A DNA stretch of 64,000 nt from Marinobacter salinus. Its GTDB lineage: Bacteria > Pseudomonadota > Gammaproteobacteria > Pseudomonadales > Oleiphilaceae. The notes beneath the pieces were generated by a model, which saw only the letters and a program-made list of their open reading frames with translations, did no database searches and was not told the DNA's origin. Made by a program: the position numbers and the translations under genes. Below are positions 1 to 8,718 of this stretch, in pieces; position 1 is the first letter of the stretch; every line of letters begins with the position of its first letter. The stretch spans positions 868,001 through 932,000 of the forward strand of contig NZ_CP017715.1 in the NCBI RefSeq assembly GCF_001854125.1. Reading direction: 5' to 3'.

Positions 1-313
1 TGTGATAGACGCCATTCATTCTGCGTTCAAAGATCGAGCCGACCAGCACAATGCCGAGCTCTCTGGCGAGCTCTGAAAGGCGTTCGCTGGTTGGGCCGGG
101 GATGGGCTCGGCCAGCTCAAAAACATCAGAATTTTCAGTCTGGCAAAAATACAGAGTAGCGTGCAGTTCCTGCAGGACCACCAATTCGGCACCATTCGCG
201 GATGCTTCTCTCACCAGCTTTTCGGTGGTAGCAAGGCTGGCTGCCTTGTCACTACTACACACCTGCTGGATCGCGGCAATGTTCAGGTATCCGGTGCTCC
301 GGGTGTTGCTCAT
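1..313 (-). CDS. aguB: N-carbamoylputrescine amidase, N-terminal part (cut by window edge)
   Basis: This is the first 104 codons of a carbon-nitrogen hydrolase (nitrilase superfamily) that continues off the left edge. The translation starts MSNTRSTGYLNIAAIQQ and includes ELVVLQELHA, which carries the catalytic glutamate region of the family, then PGPTSERLSELARELGIVLVGS, typical of AguB-like amidases. AguB hydrolyses N-carbamoylputrescine to putrescine, CO2 and ammonia in the cytoplasm. The start codon overlaps the stop of the agmatine deiminase gene by 4 bp (ATGA), so the two are translationally coupled and encode consecutive steps of arginine-derived putrescine synthesis. The catalytic Lys and Cys lie outside the window. 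The assignment rests on the neighbour as much as on the fragment. Confidence 0.85.
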   Translation of the reverse strand, partial: MSNTRSTGYLNIAAIQQVCSSDKAASLATTEKLVREASANGAELVVLQELHATLYFCQTENSDVFELAEPIPGPTSERLSELARELGIVLVGSIFERRMNGVYH

Positions 314-1362
314 GGGGTGACGACTCCTGCAGGAATTTGCATCGTGACGCAGTGCAGGCTTCCGTGCTGACGAATCAGAGCGTTGCAATTGATGGGAATG
401 ATCTCCCGGTCCGGGAAAATACTCTTCATGACCGCAATCGCATCTTCGTCCTGACGAACACCATAGATCGGCAATAAGACTGCGCCGTTGATGATAAGGA
501 AGTTTGCATAGGTTGCCGGCAGACGCTCCCCATCCTCATTGAGTAAGGGGTCCGGCCAGGGCAGTGGGGTCAGTTTGTAGGAGCTCCCGTCGCTTTGGCG
601 AAACTCCTGTAACTCTTCTTCCATGGCGGCCAGGGCACTGTAGTGCTCGTCGGCAACGTCGGGGCAGGATACGTAACAAATATGGCCAGGTGCACAAAAA
701 CGGGCGAGGGTATCTATGTGGCTGTCGGTGTCGTCCCCCGCCAGATAACCATGGTTCAGCCAGAGGACCCGGTCCGCTCCGAGCCATTCGGACAAAAGTC
801 GTTCAATCGCTGTGCGATCGTGGGAGGGGTTGCGGGTCGGTGTCAGCAGGCACTCGCTGGTGGTCAGCAATGTTCCATCACCATCAGATTCAATCGAGCC
901 ACCCTCGAGAACAAATTCCATGGGTACCAGAGGCGTATCTCCAAAGGCACCAGCGTTGGCAATATGCAGGTTGAGAGCATTGTCTTTTTCACAGGCAAAT
1001 TTGCCGCCCCAGGCGTTAAAACGAAAGTCCAGGAGCGTCGGTCCGTTTTCGCCCTGCACGGTGATCGGCCCATGGTCCCTGGCCCACGTGTCATTGGCGG
1101 GAGCTGGCACTGAACGGACTCGGCCTGGGAGACGATTGTGCTCAGCGTAAGCGTTGAGGTCCCGGTCCAGATCCTGAAGCTTTACCACATGTTCGCAGCT
1201 AATGATCAGATGTTCGAACCTGAGAACGGCTTTGGCGATGTTGGTAAAGACCGATTCCGCCTCGTCAAGACGGTCAGCCCAATCTGTTCCGGGGTGAGGC
1301 CAGGTCAGCATTACGGCACTTTGCGGGGCCCACTCAGCGGGCAACACGCGTCTGGATGTCAC
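310..1362 (-). CDS. aguA: Agmatine deiminase
   Basis: A 350-residue protein of the peptidyl-arginine-deiminase-like fold that converts agmatine to N-carbamoylputrescine and ammonia. Family marks visible are the N-terminal LPAEWAPQSAVMLTWPH, the WARDHGPI motif near residue 95, GGSIESDGDGTLLTT, NHGYLAGDDTDSHID near residue 205, and the C-terminal GSLHC with the catalytic cysteine. The start is GTG, preceded by an AAGGTGG-like ribosome site. It overlaps aguB by 4 bp, giving an aguA-aguB operon for putrescine synthesis. Length is normal for the family and nothing looks damaged. Confidence 0.95.
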   Translation of the reverse strand: MTSRRVLPAEWAPQSAVMLTWPHPGTDWADRLDEAESVFTNIAKAVLRFEHLIISCEHVVKLQDLDRDLNAYAEHNRLPGRVRSVPAPANDTWARDHGPITVQGENGPTLLDFRFNAWGGKFACEKDNALNLHIANAGAFGDTPLVPMEFVLEGGSIESDGDGTLLTTSECLLTPTRNPSHDRTAIERLLSEWLGADRVLWLNHGYLAGDDTDSHIDTLARFCAPGHICYVSCPDVADEHYSALAAMEEELQEFRQSDGSSYKLTPLPWPDPLLNEDGERLPATYANFLIINGAVLLPIYGVRQDEDAIAVMKSIFPDREIIPINCNALIRQHGSLHCVTMQIPAGVVTP

Positions 1363-1470
1363 TTTACTGCCACCTTAATTTATAAAAGCCGCCATTCTAA
1401 CCAACGGCCGGCGTAACGTCAGGACGTGTGCGGGGAAATAACTACCCTGCTGTGTTGATCGTGCTTGTTA

Positions 1471-1767
1471 TCAGCGCTTCAACACCGTGTGGAGTACGCG
1501 GTCGCCCTCAAAATAGACCACAAAATCCTGGTAGTGCCATTGGCTGATTGGCGGCTCTCCTACCGGGCCACGAATCTCGTCTGGTTCGCCCCAGGTTGCC
1601 TGGACGGAAGACCGACTCATTCCCGTTTTTGGAAAGCTTTCCTGGTTCCGATCTGCCTGAGTGCCGACCGGGACCCGGAGTTCCTCTGCCATTACACCGC
1701 CTAGCGGAGCCAGGGTCATTGTGGCTACCAGGGTCAGTGCGCCGAACAGGACTTTGTTTTTTCTCAT
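1471..1767 (-). CDS. Small secreted protein, OmlA/SmpA-like, function unknown
   Basis: A 98-residue protein with a good Sec signal peptide: MRKNK, then a hydrophobic stretch ending GGVMAEE, with cleavage expected after AMA-like VMA. The mature part contains GMSRSSVQATWGEPDE, then WHYQDFVVYFEGDRVLHTV. A helix ending in a G.P turn followed by strands of this type resembles the outer-membrane lipoprotein SmpA/BamE (OmlA) fold, but there is no lipobox cysteine. It is likely periplasmic. The ATG start has a GGAG ribosome site 8 nt upstream. It stands alone between aguA and the PilZ gene. The function is not known and the fold similarity is an inference from pattern only. Confidence 0.7.
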   Translation of the reverse strand: MRKNKVLFGALTLVATMTLAPLGGVMAEELRVPVGTQADRNQESFPKTGMSRSSVQATWGEPDEIRGPVGEPPISQWHYQDFVVYFEGDRVLHTVLKR

Positions 1768-1874
1768 TGATGGATCTCCATAAACTCTGTGGTCCCCCGG
1801 GGCGTACCCTCAAGGACATGGATAAAGCGTAATATCCGAAAAAGATTACCAAAAGTCACCCGTTTTTCCCCAGT

Positions 1875-2459
1875 CTATCCTTTTTGGCGCTGGCGGATTT
1901 GCCAACGCATCACATGCTTGGCGATTTGTTGGCGGTCACTGTCCTGAATGCGGACAAACTCCGTGTGAATCCGTGCCCCGCCTCTGGTGTCCGGGATTAC
2001 CTCCAGAACACGGGCCGTTGCCTGGGGCTGAAAAAGCTCCGGTGGAAGCGTCATGCGGACGGCAAGCCGGTCGCCAGGTTTCCAGGCTGGCGTGCTGCTG
2101 GTGAAGGCCAGTCCGCCCTCGCTCAGGGTCACATCCTGCCAGTCCTCCGGTTGCAACGGATTTTGCTCAAAGGCCATAATGCGCGCCAGCGTGTCCAGCT
2201 TGCTGTTCAGTGATTTGATCAGGCCCGTCAGAAGGCGGTCCTTTTCGGCGAGGCTGGTAAGCTGGGATTTCACGTCCTGATCCAGTCGTCTGAATTCCGC
2301 TTTCAGGCTTTCGAGGTGATCGCCGTCGAATGCCTCCTCCGGGAGCGCTGTTGGTGAGAGCTTTCGGATTTCCAGACCGATCCGATCTTCGATGCGGAAA
2401 AAGTCCCGGCGTTCGGGTGAATGTTCCGCGGGTTGGCTAGGGGTGTTCGGTGACGGCAT
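1875..2459 (-). CDS. PilZ domain protein
   Basis: A 194-residue cytoplasmic protein. The N-terminal region has ERRDFFRIEDRIGLEIR, resembling the start of a PilZ-N (YcgR-like) domain. The middle, about residues 55-110, is rich in charged and leucine residues and probably helical. The C-terminal half (DVTLSEGGLAFTSS and later GDRLAVRMTLP) matches the PilZ core, where D.S.GG is the c-di-GMP-binding element; here it reads TLSEGG, so binding is plausible but not certain. I chose the ATG at 2459 because CGGAG lies 6 nt upstream; an in-frame TTG at 2477 lacks such a site. It is transcribed divergently from lolC. Confidence 0.75.
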   Translation of the reverse strand: MPSPNTPSQPAEHSPERRDFFRIEDRIGLEIRKLSPTALPEEAFDGDHLESLKAEFRRLDQDVKSQLTSLAEKDRLLTGLIKSLNSKLDTLARIMAFEQNPLQPEDWQDVTLSEGGLAFTSSTPAWKPGDRLAVRMTLPPELFQPQATARVLEVIPDTRGGARIHTEFVRIQDSDRQQIAKHVMRWQIRQRQKG

Positions 2460-2581
2460 TCTGGCTCCGGAGCGCAAAATTTTTATTGGTATAGAACAGT
2501 TTAGCAGTTTCCAGCGGCCCTGAAAGGTTGCGAGGAAAACCAGACCACGACCATTCCGAAGGTAGCGACAGGCGCCTCACC

Positions 2582-3823
2582 ATGTTCAGACCCTTATCGT
2601 TTTACATAGGCTTACGTTACACGGCAGCGAAACGCCGTAATCACTTCATATCGTTTATCTCGCTGACCTCCATGATCGGTCTCATGCTCGGTGTGGGAGT
2701 CCTGATCATCGTTCTGTCTGTCATGAATGGGTTTGACCGGGAACTGAAACAGCGAATTCTGGGCATGGTGCCTCATGCGGTTATTGAAGGCACTGGCCCG
2801 TTAGAGGACTGGGAGACGGTGGATCGACAGGTAGAGGAGCACCCAAGGGTGCTGGCTGCAGCACCGTTCATACAGGGCCAGGGTATGGTTACCGGTGGCG
2901 CTAATGTGCGGGGCGTCATGCTAAACGGTGTGTTGCCAGAGCAGGAGAAAACCGTATCGATTATCGAGAAGCACATGATAAAGGGCAGTCTCGATGATCT
3001 GCATCCCGGCGAGTTCGGCATCATTATCGGGCAGTTGATGGCTTCAAGTCTCCGGCTCGACCTGGGAGACAAGGTTACGGTGGTTCTGCCCGAAGCATCT
3101 GTTACCCCCGCTGGGGTGTTGCCCAGGCTTAAGCGCTTCACTGTAAAGGGGGTTTTCAGTGTTGGCGCAGAACTGGACGGCAATTACACGCTTGTGCACA
3201 TGGCTGATGCTGCAAAACTGATGCGGACCGGGGGCAAGGCCCAGGGTGTGCGGTTGCTCGTTGATGACCTGTTTGCTGCCCCAAAGGTTGCGGAAGAAGC
3301 AGCCCGGATGCTCAATGGTCGCTACTTCATCTCCGACTGGACACGGACCCATGGCAATCTTTTTCAGGCCATTCGAATGGAAAAGACGATGATTGGCCTC
3401 CTGTTGATGTTCATTGTCGCGGTGGCGGCTTTCAACATTGTGTCGACACTGGTGATGGTAGTGACCGACAAGACGGCGGACATTGCCATCCTGCGGACTA
3501 TGGGCGCCACTCCCGGGCGCATTATGCGCATCTTCATTGTACAAGGTGCGGTGATCGGCGTGTTCGGGACGCTGATCGGAACCGCGCTGGGGGTGCTCGG
3601 TGCCTTGAATATCAGTGCCTTTATTTCCTGGCTTGAGGGAGCTCTGGGACATAAATTCCTGAGCGCCGACGTCTATTTCATCAGCTATTTGCCGTCACAG
3701 CTGCAGTGGCAGGACGTGTACATAATAAGCGGTGCCGGTCTTGCAATGAGCTTGCTGGCGACGATTTATCCCGCTTGGCGTGCGTCGCGGATCGATCCGG
3801 CGGAGGCACTGCGCTATGAATAA
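2582..3823 (+). CDS. lolC: Lipoprotein-releasing ABC transporter permease (LolC/LolF type)
   Basis: A 413-residue inner-membrane permease with the expected four transmembrane segments: one near residues 25-47 (SMIGLMLGVGVLIIVLSVMNG), a large periplasmic domain, then three near residues 270-400. The motifs NGFDRELKQRILG and the ending PAWRASRIDPAEALRYE are characteristic of LolC/LolE. With LolD it extracts mature lipoproteins from the inner membrane and passes them to LolA. The ATG at 2582 gives the canonical N-terminus MFRPLSFYIGLRY; an upstream in-frame start adds 18 unlikely residues. It overlaps lolD by 8 bp. No second permease gene follows lolD, unlike the lolC-lolD-lolE order of Pseudomonas, so this could be a LolF-type homodimer. 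Confidence 0.9.
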   Translation: MFRPLSFYIGLRYTAAKRRNHFISFISLTSMIGLMLGVGVLIIVLSVMNGFDRELKQRILGMVPHAVIEGTGPLEDWETVDRQVEEHPRVLAAAPFIQGQGMVTGGANVRGVMLNGVLPEQEKTVSIIEKHMIKGSLDDLHPGEFGIIIGQLMASSLRLDLGDKVTVVLPEASVTPAGVLPRLKRFTVKGVFSVGAELDGNYTLVHMADAAKLMRTGGKAQGVRLLVDDLFAAPKVAEEAARMLNGRYFISDWTRTHGNLFQAIRMEKTMIGLLLMFIVAVAAFNIVSTLVMVVTDKTADIAILRTMGATPGRIMRIFIVQGAVIGVFGTLIGTALGVLGALNISAFISWLEGALGHKFLSADVYFISYLPSQLQWQDVYIISGAGLAMSLLATIYPAWRASRIDPAEALRYE

Positions 3824-4529
3824 GGACAATTTGGTTATGCAAGAGCAGCCAGCCCTCGTGATTGATTGTCGCCAGGTAACCCGTACCTACAGCGAGGGGC
3901 CTGAAAAACTCACTATTTTCTCCGATATCTCGCTTCAGGTTGCCACAGGTGAGACGGTCGCTATTGTGGGTAGTAGTGGTGCCGGAAAGACCACCCTTCT
4001 GAATCTTCTGGGGGGGCTGGACAAACCTTCATCCGGGCATATTTCGATCTGTGGTCAGGATATTCACCGTCTTTCCGAGGCCGGCCGGGCCCGGTTCCGA
4101 AATCGCCATCTCGGTTTTGTTTACCAGTTTCATCACCTGCTGCCTGAATTTCCGGCATTGGAGAATGTGATGATGCCCTGCGTCCTGGGCGGTATTGCTG
4201 TCAGGGATGCCAAAGAAAAGGCCGAGCATGTTCTTGATCGGGTTGGGCTTGCCGGTCGTTTGGCTCACAAGCCGGGAGAGCTGTCTGGTGGGGAGCGTCA
4301 GCGTGTGGCCATTGCGCGTGCGCTGGTCAATGAGCCCGAGTGCGTGCTCATGGACGAACCCACCGGTAACCTGGATGAGCACACTGGAGAGGGGGTTCGC
4401 GCGTTGATTGAATCCTTGCGCGATCAGTTCGGCATTTCGTTTGTGATGGTAACCCACGACATGAAAATGGCGAGAAGTCTGGGCAGGGTCCTCAGGCTGG
4501 AGCAGGGCCGGCTGGTTCAGGAAGCATGA
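3816..4529 (+). CDS. lolD: Lipoprotein-releasing ABC transporter ATPase
   Basis: A 237-residue ABC ATPase. Walker A is GSSGAGKTTL near residue 50, the signature is LSGGERQR, Walker B is ECVLMDEPTGNLD, and the switch histidine is in MVTHD. The element RNRHLGFVYQFHHLLPEF before the signature is characteristic of LolD. It powers lipoprotein release by the LolC-type permease, whose gene overlaps this one by 8 bp. The ATG at 3816 gives the usual N-terminal length. The end overlaps the convergent DUF2062 gene by 13 bp. Confidence 0.95.
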   Translation: MNKDNLVMQEQPALVIDCRQVTRTYSEGPEKLTIFSDISLQVATGETVAIVGSSGAGKTTLLNLLGGLDKPSSGHISICGQDIHRLSEAGRARFRNRHLGFVYQFHHLLPEFPALENVMMPCVLGGIAVRDAKEKAEHVLDRVGLAGRLAHKPGELSGGERQRVAIARALVNEPECVLMDEPTGNLDEHTGEGVRALIESLRDQFGISFVMVTHDMKMARSLGRVLRLEQGRLVQEA

Positions 4530-5062
4530 TCTTTCGCGTTTCGCTCTTTGATGCGGTTAATGCGTCTTGTCTGCCAGTCCGAGCGGATCTTCCGGCGCCA
4601 CAGATACTGAATGAGCAAATAGGCCACGCAGGCGGACACTGTGGCCACCATCAGTGAGCCCAGGTACAGGGGAATGCCGATGTCCAGCAACCGGTCACTG
4701 AGCCATGACCAGGAAAGGTGGAAGTCGAAGTTGAGTACCGGCCTGTTGAGTGCCCAGGCTCCCACCTTGTAGTTGAAATAGAAAAGTGGCGGCATGGTGA
4801 CGGGGTTGCTGATCCATACCAAAACCACGGACAGTGGCAGGTTTGCGTTAAACCAGATAGCAAAAAAAGCTGCGGCGATCATCTGGAACGGCATGGGAAT
4901 AAAACAGAACCAGATGCCAACCAGGAACGCACGAGCCACGCTGTGACGGTTTATGTGCCACAGATTGGGTTCATGAAGGATATCGCCGAGAAAGCGTAAC
5001 GATTGCATCGCTTGCACCTTCTCTGGTGTTGGCAGATAGCGTTTCATGAACTTCTTTGGCAT
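4517..5062 (-). CDS. DUF2062 membrane protein
   Basis: A 181-residue integral membrane protein of the DUF2062 family, common in gammaproteobacteria and of unknown function. Visible features are the N-terminal MPKKFMKRYLPTPEKVQ and LHEPNLWHINRHSVARAFLVGIW, then FIPMPFQMIAAAFFAIWF and NLPLSVVLVWISNPVT, where the conserved P.PFQ and SNP elements of the family lie in or next to membrane segments. A third hydrophobic segment lies near residues 135-160, followed by a basic tail (RRKIRSDWQTRRINR). I chose the ATG at 5062, because the open frame further upstream lacks homologous-looking sequence. It is divergent from comEC. Confidence 0.85.
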   Translation of the reverse strand: MPKKFMKRYLPTPEKVQAMQSLRFLGDILHEPNLWHINRHSVARAFLVGIWFCFIPMPFQMIAAAFFAIWFNANLPLSVVLVWISNPVTMPPLFYFNYKVGAWALNRPVLNFDFHLSWSWLSDRLLDIGIPLYLGSLMVATVSACVAYLLIQYLWRRKIRSDWQTRRINRIKERNAKDHAS

Positions 5063-5143
5063 TGGAAGCTCTGCCTGTAACAGATTGAAAAGCCCGGTAG
5101 CACGGAGGCTGCCGGTCACTGTAACAATTCGGGAGGACAAGGA

Positions 5144-7588
5144 TTGTCCGGAAGTTTTCACAGCCACCCAGTGCCCCTAGTTGGGCGTGGTTCTGCGGTC
5201 TCGGGCGTTTTCGCCTTCTCTTGCGGCGTTATCTTACTGTATCGGTTGTCGGTGTTGCCACCTCCGGAATGGATTGCGGGCTGCTTTCTGACAGCTTTTT
5301 ACATGGCCCTCCGGTGTCGTTCTTCGTTGCTCCGGCGGATTGCCGTGCTGTGCCTGGGACTCTGCATGGGTGTTGGCTGGGCTTCCTGGCATGCCGGCAG
5401 TCGCCTGTCCGAGCGCCTGCCGGGGCAATATGAGGGCCAAAAGCTGGCCGTTTCCGGCTACCTCTGTGATATCCCCTCCGAAGGCAGTTTTGGTAGTCTG
5501 AGGTTCAGTTTGTGTGTCACTGACTGGCACGGCCTGTCAGAAAAAGCGGATGACTCGGACTCTCTTCCGGCTCTGCTTCGGTTGTCCTGGTATGGTCACG
5601 AATCCTCTCCGCTACCCGCTCGTCGCCTTCAGCTCGATGTGGTGCTCAAGCGCCCTCACGGAACCCTTAATCCGGCCGGCTTTCGCTACGAAGACTGGCT
5701 TTTCCGAAACGGGTATCGGGCAACGGGCAGCGTCAGAGAAGTCCGTTCGGATCCGGGTGTCCATTGCGGATGGCACTGTCAGTACCAGAAGGCTCATGCT
5801 GCATTGGTGAGCTGGGTAGATCATCAGTTTTCCGGGGCTGAGTATTTCCCCTTCGTTGCCTCGTTGCTCGTCGGTTATCGCGGACACATGAGCCAGCCGG
5901 AATGGGATGTCTTAACGGCGACGGGCACCATTCATCTGGTTGCCATTTCGGGCCTACACCTTGGTTTGATAGCGTTTGGAGCAGGTTTTGCGTGCCGCCA
6001 GATACTGCTGTCTGCGCCGCCGGAGAAGCTCAGTGAGGGAGCCCGCCGCCGGGCCGTATTTGTCACCGTAACCGCCTGCTGCATTCTTTATGCACTGGCA
6101 GCCGGATGGACTGTGCCCACGCGCAGGGCACTGATTATGGTCGCAGTTGGCGGCTGGTCTGTTTTGTTGGCGCGCCAGGCATCTGTCTGGCAGTCGCTGG
6201 TGCTTGCTCTGGGTGCCGTGCTGTTATTGGACCCGTTCGCCCCGTTGGATCAGGGGTTCTGGTTGTCCTTTGGTGCGGTGGCCGTGCTGATCTTTGTTTT
6301 CGCTGGCACACTGGGGGGCTCAGGCTGGTTTCGTGGCCTTCTGCTCGCTCAGGTCGCTGTTTTTGCCGGCCTGTGGCCGGTCCTTCAGGTTTTCGGGCAG
6401 GAGCAGCCTGTGGTTGGAGCGGTGGCCAACCTGCTTGCCATTCCCTGGGTATCCCTGGTGGTCATGCCCGTATTAGTGACTGGCGGTCTTGTTACCGCCC
6501 TGGTTCCGGCCATGTCGGATTTTTTCATTCCGTTATTTGATGGGGTTATCGGCATCCTCTGGCGAATCCTGGCCGGTCTGGCAGATTTCGATGTCGTGGT
6601 CATTTCGGCCACGCTGGCAGAGGTCTCGGTTTTGGCAGTTCTGGCCCTGTGTCTGATTTATTTCCCATTGAAGCGGTTCCGACTGATCGCTATGGCCATG
6701 ATTTTTTTCTGGAGTTTTCTGTCGGGTCCTCGGGGGTTAGAAAAGAACCCGATGGTTTCCGCACCTGAGGTAAGTGTCTGGGATGTAGGGCAGGGGATGT
6801 CAGTGTTGTTGCGACACGGCCAGCGCGTACTTTTATACGACACTGGTCCGGCGCTACCCGGAGTGTTTTCTGCGGTTGATTCAACGATATTGCCCAATCT
6901 GAAAGCGCTTGGGGTTCGGCGGATCGATACCCTGGTGGTAAGTCATGCTGACAGCGATCATTCCGGCGGGCTGGCATTGCTTGCCCGTTCAATTGAAATC
7001 GGTCGGATTGTAGCTGGCGAGCCCGGCGCTACCCAGGAAGCGTTGCCAGCAGACAGCGACCTGCCGATCAATCGCTGTGTGAATTTCAGCGAGGCTCTTG
7101 GCGAATTGACCGTCAGCTACTGGCAGGCACCCGGAGCGGTTGAAGGAAATGATGCATCCTGCGTAGTGACGATTTGGCATCGGCCATCCGGCACTGAGTG
7201 GATTTTAGCCGGAGACATCACAAAAAAGGTGGAGGCTGCGCACCTGGAAGCTTTCGCCGGCAGTGATCGGCCGGACGCCATTCGAATGAGGGTACTGCTT
7301 GCGCCTCATCACGGGAGCAAGACCTCTTCGTCGGCGGACTGGATTAACGCCCTGAAACCGGACGCAGTTATATACTCAGCCGGCTACCAACACCGGTATG
7401 GACATCCCCACCCGGATATTGTCGCCCGATACCGTAAAGCAGGAGTTCGTCAATTCAATACTGCCTGTAGCGGACTGTTGTCTATGGACATTGAGGCTAA
7501 CCGTCTGAAGATGAAGGAAATGAGAGATCGTTCACCCTTCTGGATTGGCGGTGAGGGGTTGGCGCGTGATGAATGTGGAATACCGTGA
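5144..7588 (+). CDS. comEC: DNA internalisation protein ComEC/Rec2
   Basis: An 814-residue inner-membrane protein with the three-part layout of ComEC. There is an N-terminal DUF4131 region with early membrane segments, a central competence domain (HLVAISGLHLGL near residue 265 and GWTVPTRRALIMVAV near residue 320), and a C-terminal metallo-beta-lactamase domain with SHADSDHSGG near residue 600 and APHHGS near residue 720. It forms the channel for single-stranded DNA uptake in natural transformation, and the C-terminal domain may act as a nuclease. The start is TTG, with GGGAGGACAAGGA immediately upstream. The gene precedes exbB, as in Pseudomonas. It appears full length and intact. Confidence 0.93.
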   Translation: MSGSFHSHPVPLVGRGSAVSGVFAFSCGVILLYRLSVLPPPEWIAGCFLTAFYMALRCRSSLLRRIAVLCLGLCMGVGWASWHAGSRLSERLPGQYEGQKLAVSGYLCDIPSEGSFGSLRFSLCVTDWHGLSEKADDSDSLPALLRLSWYGHESSPLPARRLQLDVVLKRPHGTLNPAGFRYEDWLFRNGYRATGSVREVRSDPGVHCGWHCQYQKAHAALVSWVDHQFSGAEYFPFVASLLVGYRGHMSQPEWDVLTATGTIHLVAISGLHLGLIAFGAGFACRQILLSAPPEKLSEGARRRAVFVTVTACCILYALAAGWTVPTRRALIMVAVGGWSVLLARQASVWQSLVLALGAVLLLDPFAPLDQGFWLSFGAVAVLIFVFAGTLGGSGWFRGLLLAQVAVFAGLWPVLQVFGQEQPVVGAVANLLAIPWVSLVVMPVLVTGGLVTALVPAMSDFFIPLFDGVIGILWRILAGLADFDVVVISATLAEVSVLAVLALCLIYFPLKRFRLIAMAMIFFWSFLSGPRGLEKNPMVSAPEVSVWDVGQGMSVLLRHGQRVLLYDTGPALPGVFSAVDSTILPNLKALGVRRIDTLVVSHADSDHSGGLALLARSIEIGRIVAGEPGATQEALPADSDLPINRCVNFSEALGELTVSYWQAPGAVEGNDASCVVTIWHRPSGTEWILAGDITKKVEAAHLEAFAGSDRPDAIRMRVLLAPHHGSKTSSSADWINALKPDAVIYSAGYQHRYGHPHPDIVARYRKAGVRQFNTACSGLLSMDIEANRLKMKEMRDRSPFWIGGEGLARDECGIP

Positions 7589-7660
7589 CATTCGGGGTGT
7601 GGCCTCTACCGGCAGCTATGCTAAAGTAGCGCGGCTTGCAATTATTGAGGGAGATCGAGC

Positions 7661-8287
7661 GTGTTCGAGCTGTTAAAAGCTGGTGGTATTTTGATGGTGC
7701 CAATTGTTGCCTGTTCTATCCTGGCGCTAGCCATCATTCTGGAGCGTGTCTGGACCCTCCGCCCCTCCAGGGTTGCGCCGCCCCAGACCATTAACGAGTT
7801 GTGGCGGTGGATCAAGAAAAAAGAGCTCAACGGGCGCAAGCTAAAGGCGCTGCAGGGTTCCTCTCCTCTGGGACGGATCCTGGCTGGCGGGTTGCTTAAT
7901 GCCAAGCATGGTCGTGAGATCATGAAGGAAAGCATTGAACACGAAGCGAGCCAGGTCATCCATGATCTTGAGCGCTTTCTGAATCCTCTGGGTACGGTAG
8001 CTACCATTGCCCCGCTCCTGGGCCTCCTGGGTACCGTTATCGGTATGATCAAGGTGTTTGCAGAAATCCAGCTCGCTGGTGTTGGCAATGCCGGCAATCT
8101 CGCGGGTGGTATTTCCGAAGCTCTGATCACGACCGCAGCCGGCCTCAGCGTGGCGATTCCCGCATTGATCGCTCACCGCTACTTTATTCGCCGGGTAGAT
8201 GAATTGGTGGTGGGCATGGAGCAGGAAGCGATCAAGCTCGTCGAGGTTGTTCACGGGGACCGCGAAATCGACGTGGAAGGAGCCTGA
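7661..8287 (+). CDS. exbB: MotA/TolQ/ExbB proton channel family protein
   Basis: A 208-residue inner-membrane protein with three transmembrane segments. The first is near residues 5-27 (GGILMVPIVACSILALAIILERV). The second and third fall in PLGTVATIAPLLGLLGTVIGMIKVF and the ISEALITTAAGLSVAIPALIAH region, which holds the conserved channel Thr/Ser/Gly motif. With the neighbouring ExbD-like protein it forms a proton-driven energiser for an outer-membrane process; the partner is not in this window. The start is GTG with GAGGGAGA upstream. It lies in the envelope operon before msbA, as in Pseudomonas. Confidence 0.93.
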   Translation: MFELLKAGGILMVPIVACSILALAIILERVWTLRPSRVAPPQTINELWRWIKKKELNGRKLKALQGSSPLGRILAGGLLNAKHGREIMKESIEHEASQVIHDLERFLNPLGTVATIAPLLGLLGTVIGMIKVFAEIQLAGVGNAGNLAGGISEALITTAAGLSVAIPALIAHRYFIRRVDELVVGMEQEAIKLVEVVHGDREIDVEGA

Positions 8288-8292
8288 ACACT

Positions 8293-8718
8293 GTGAAGTT
8301 CAAGCGCCAGAGAAGTCAGGAAGTCGGGGTGGACCTGACGCCGCTGATCGACGTGGTATTCCTGTTGTTGATTTTCTTTATGGTCTCCACAACGTTCACC
8401 CGTGAGAGTCATCTGCAGGTTGAGCTTCCGGAAGCCAGTGGTAAACCTGTCTCGCAAGCTGAGGTGAGACAGATCGATGTGGTTATCAATGCTGAAGGGC
8501 AGTACAGCCTGAATGACCGCACCCTCGTCAACAACCGCCGAGAAACCCTCGAGCGTGGCGTACGGGAGCTGGCTGAAGGTGACACTTCCTTGCCCTTTAT
8601 CATTACCGCCGATGCACGTACTCCCCACGAGTTCGTGGTCCGTGCGATGGACGTGGCCGGTCGTCTGGGGTTTGCCAAACTTAGCATAACCACAGAGCGG
8701 GAGGCCGAGAGCCAGTGA
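8293..8718 (+). CDS. exbD: ExbD/TolR family biopolymer transport protein
   Basis: A 141-residue protein with a short cytoplasmic N-terminus, one transmembrane segment (LTPLIDVVFLLLIFFMV) carrying the conserved membrane aspartate that couples to proton flow, and a periplasmic domain ending in a surface-binding fold (FVVRAMDVAGRLGFAKLSI). It is the partner of the ExbB-like protein 5 bp upstream. The start is GTG, and its stop overlaps the GTG start of msbA (GTGA). The length is normal. Confidence 0.93.
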   Translation: MKFKRQRSQEVGVDLTPLIDVVFLLLIFFMVSTTFTRESHLQVELPEASGKPVSQAEVRQIDVVINAEGQYSLNDRTLVNNRRETLERGVRELAEGDTSLPFIITADARTPHEFVVRAMDVAGRLGFAKLSITTEREAESQ

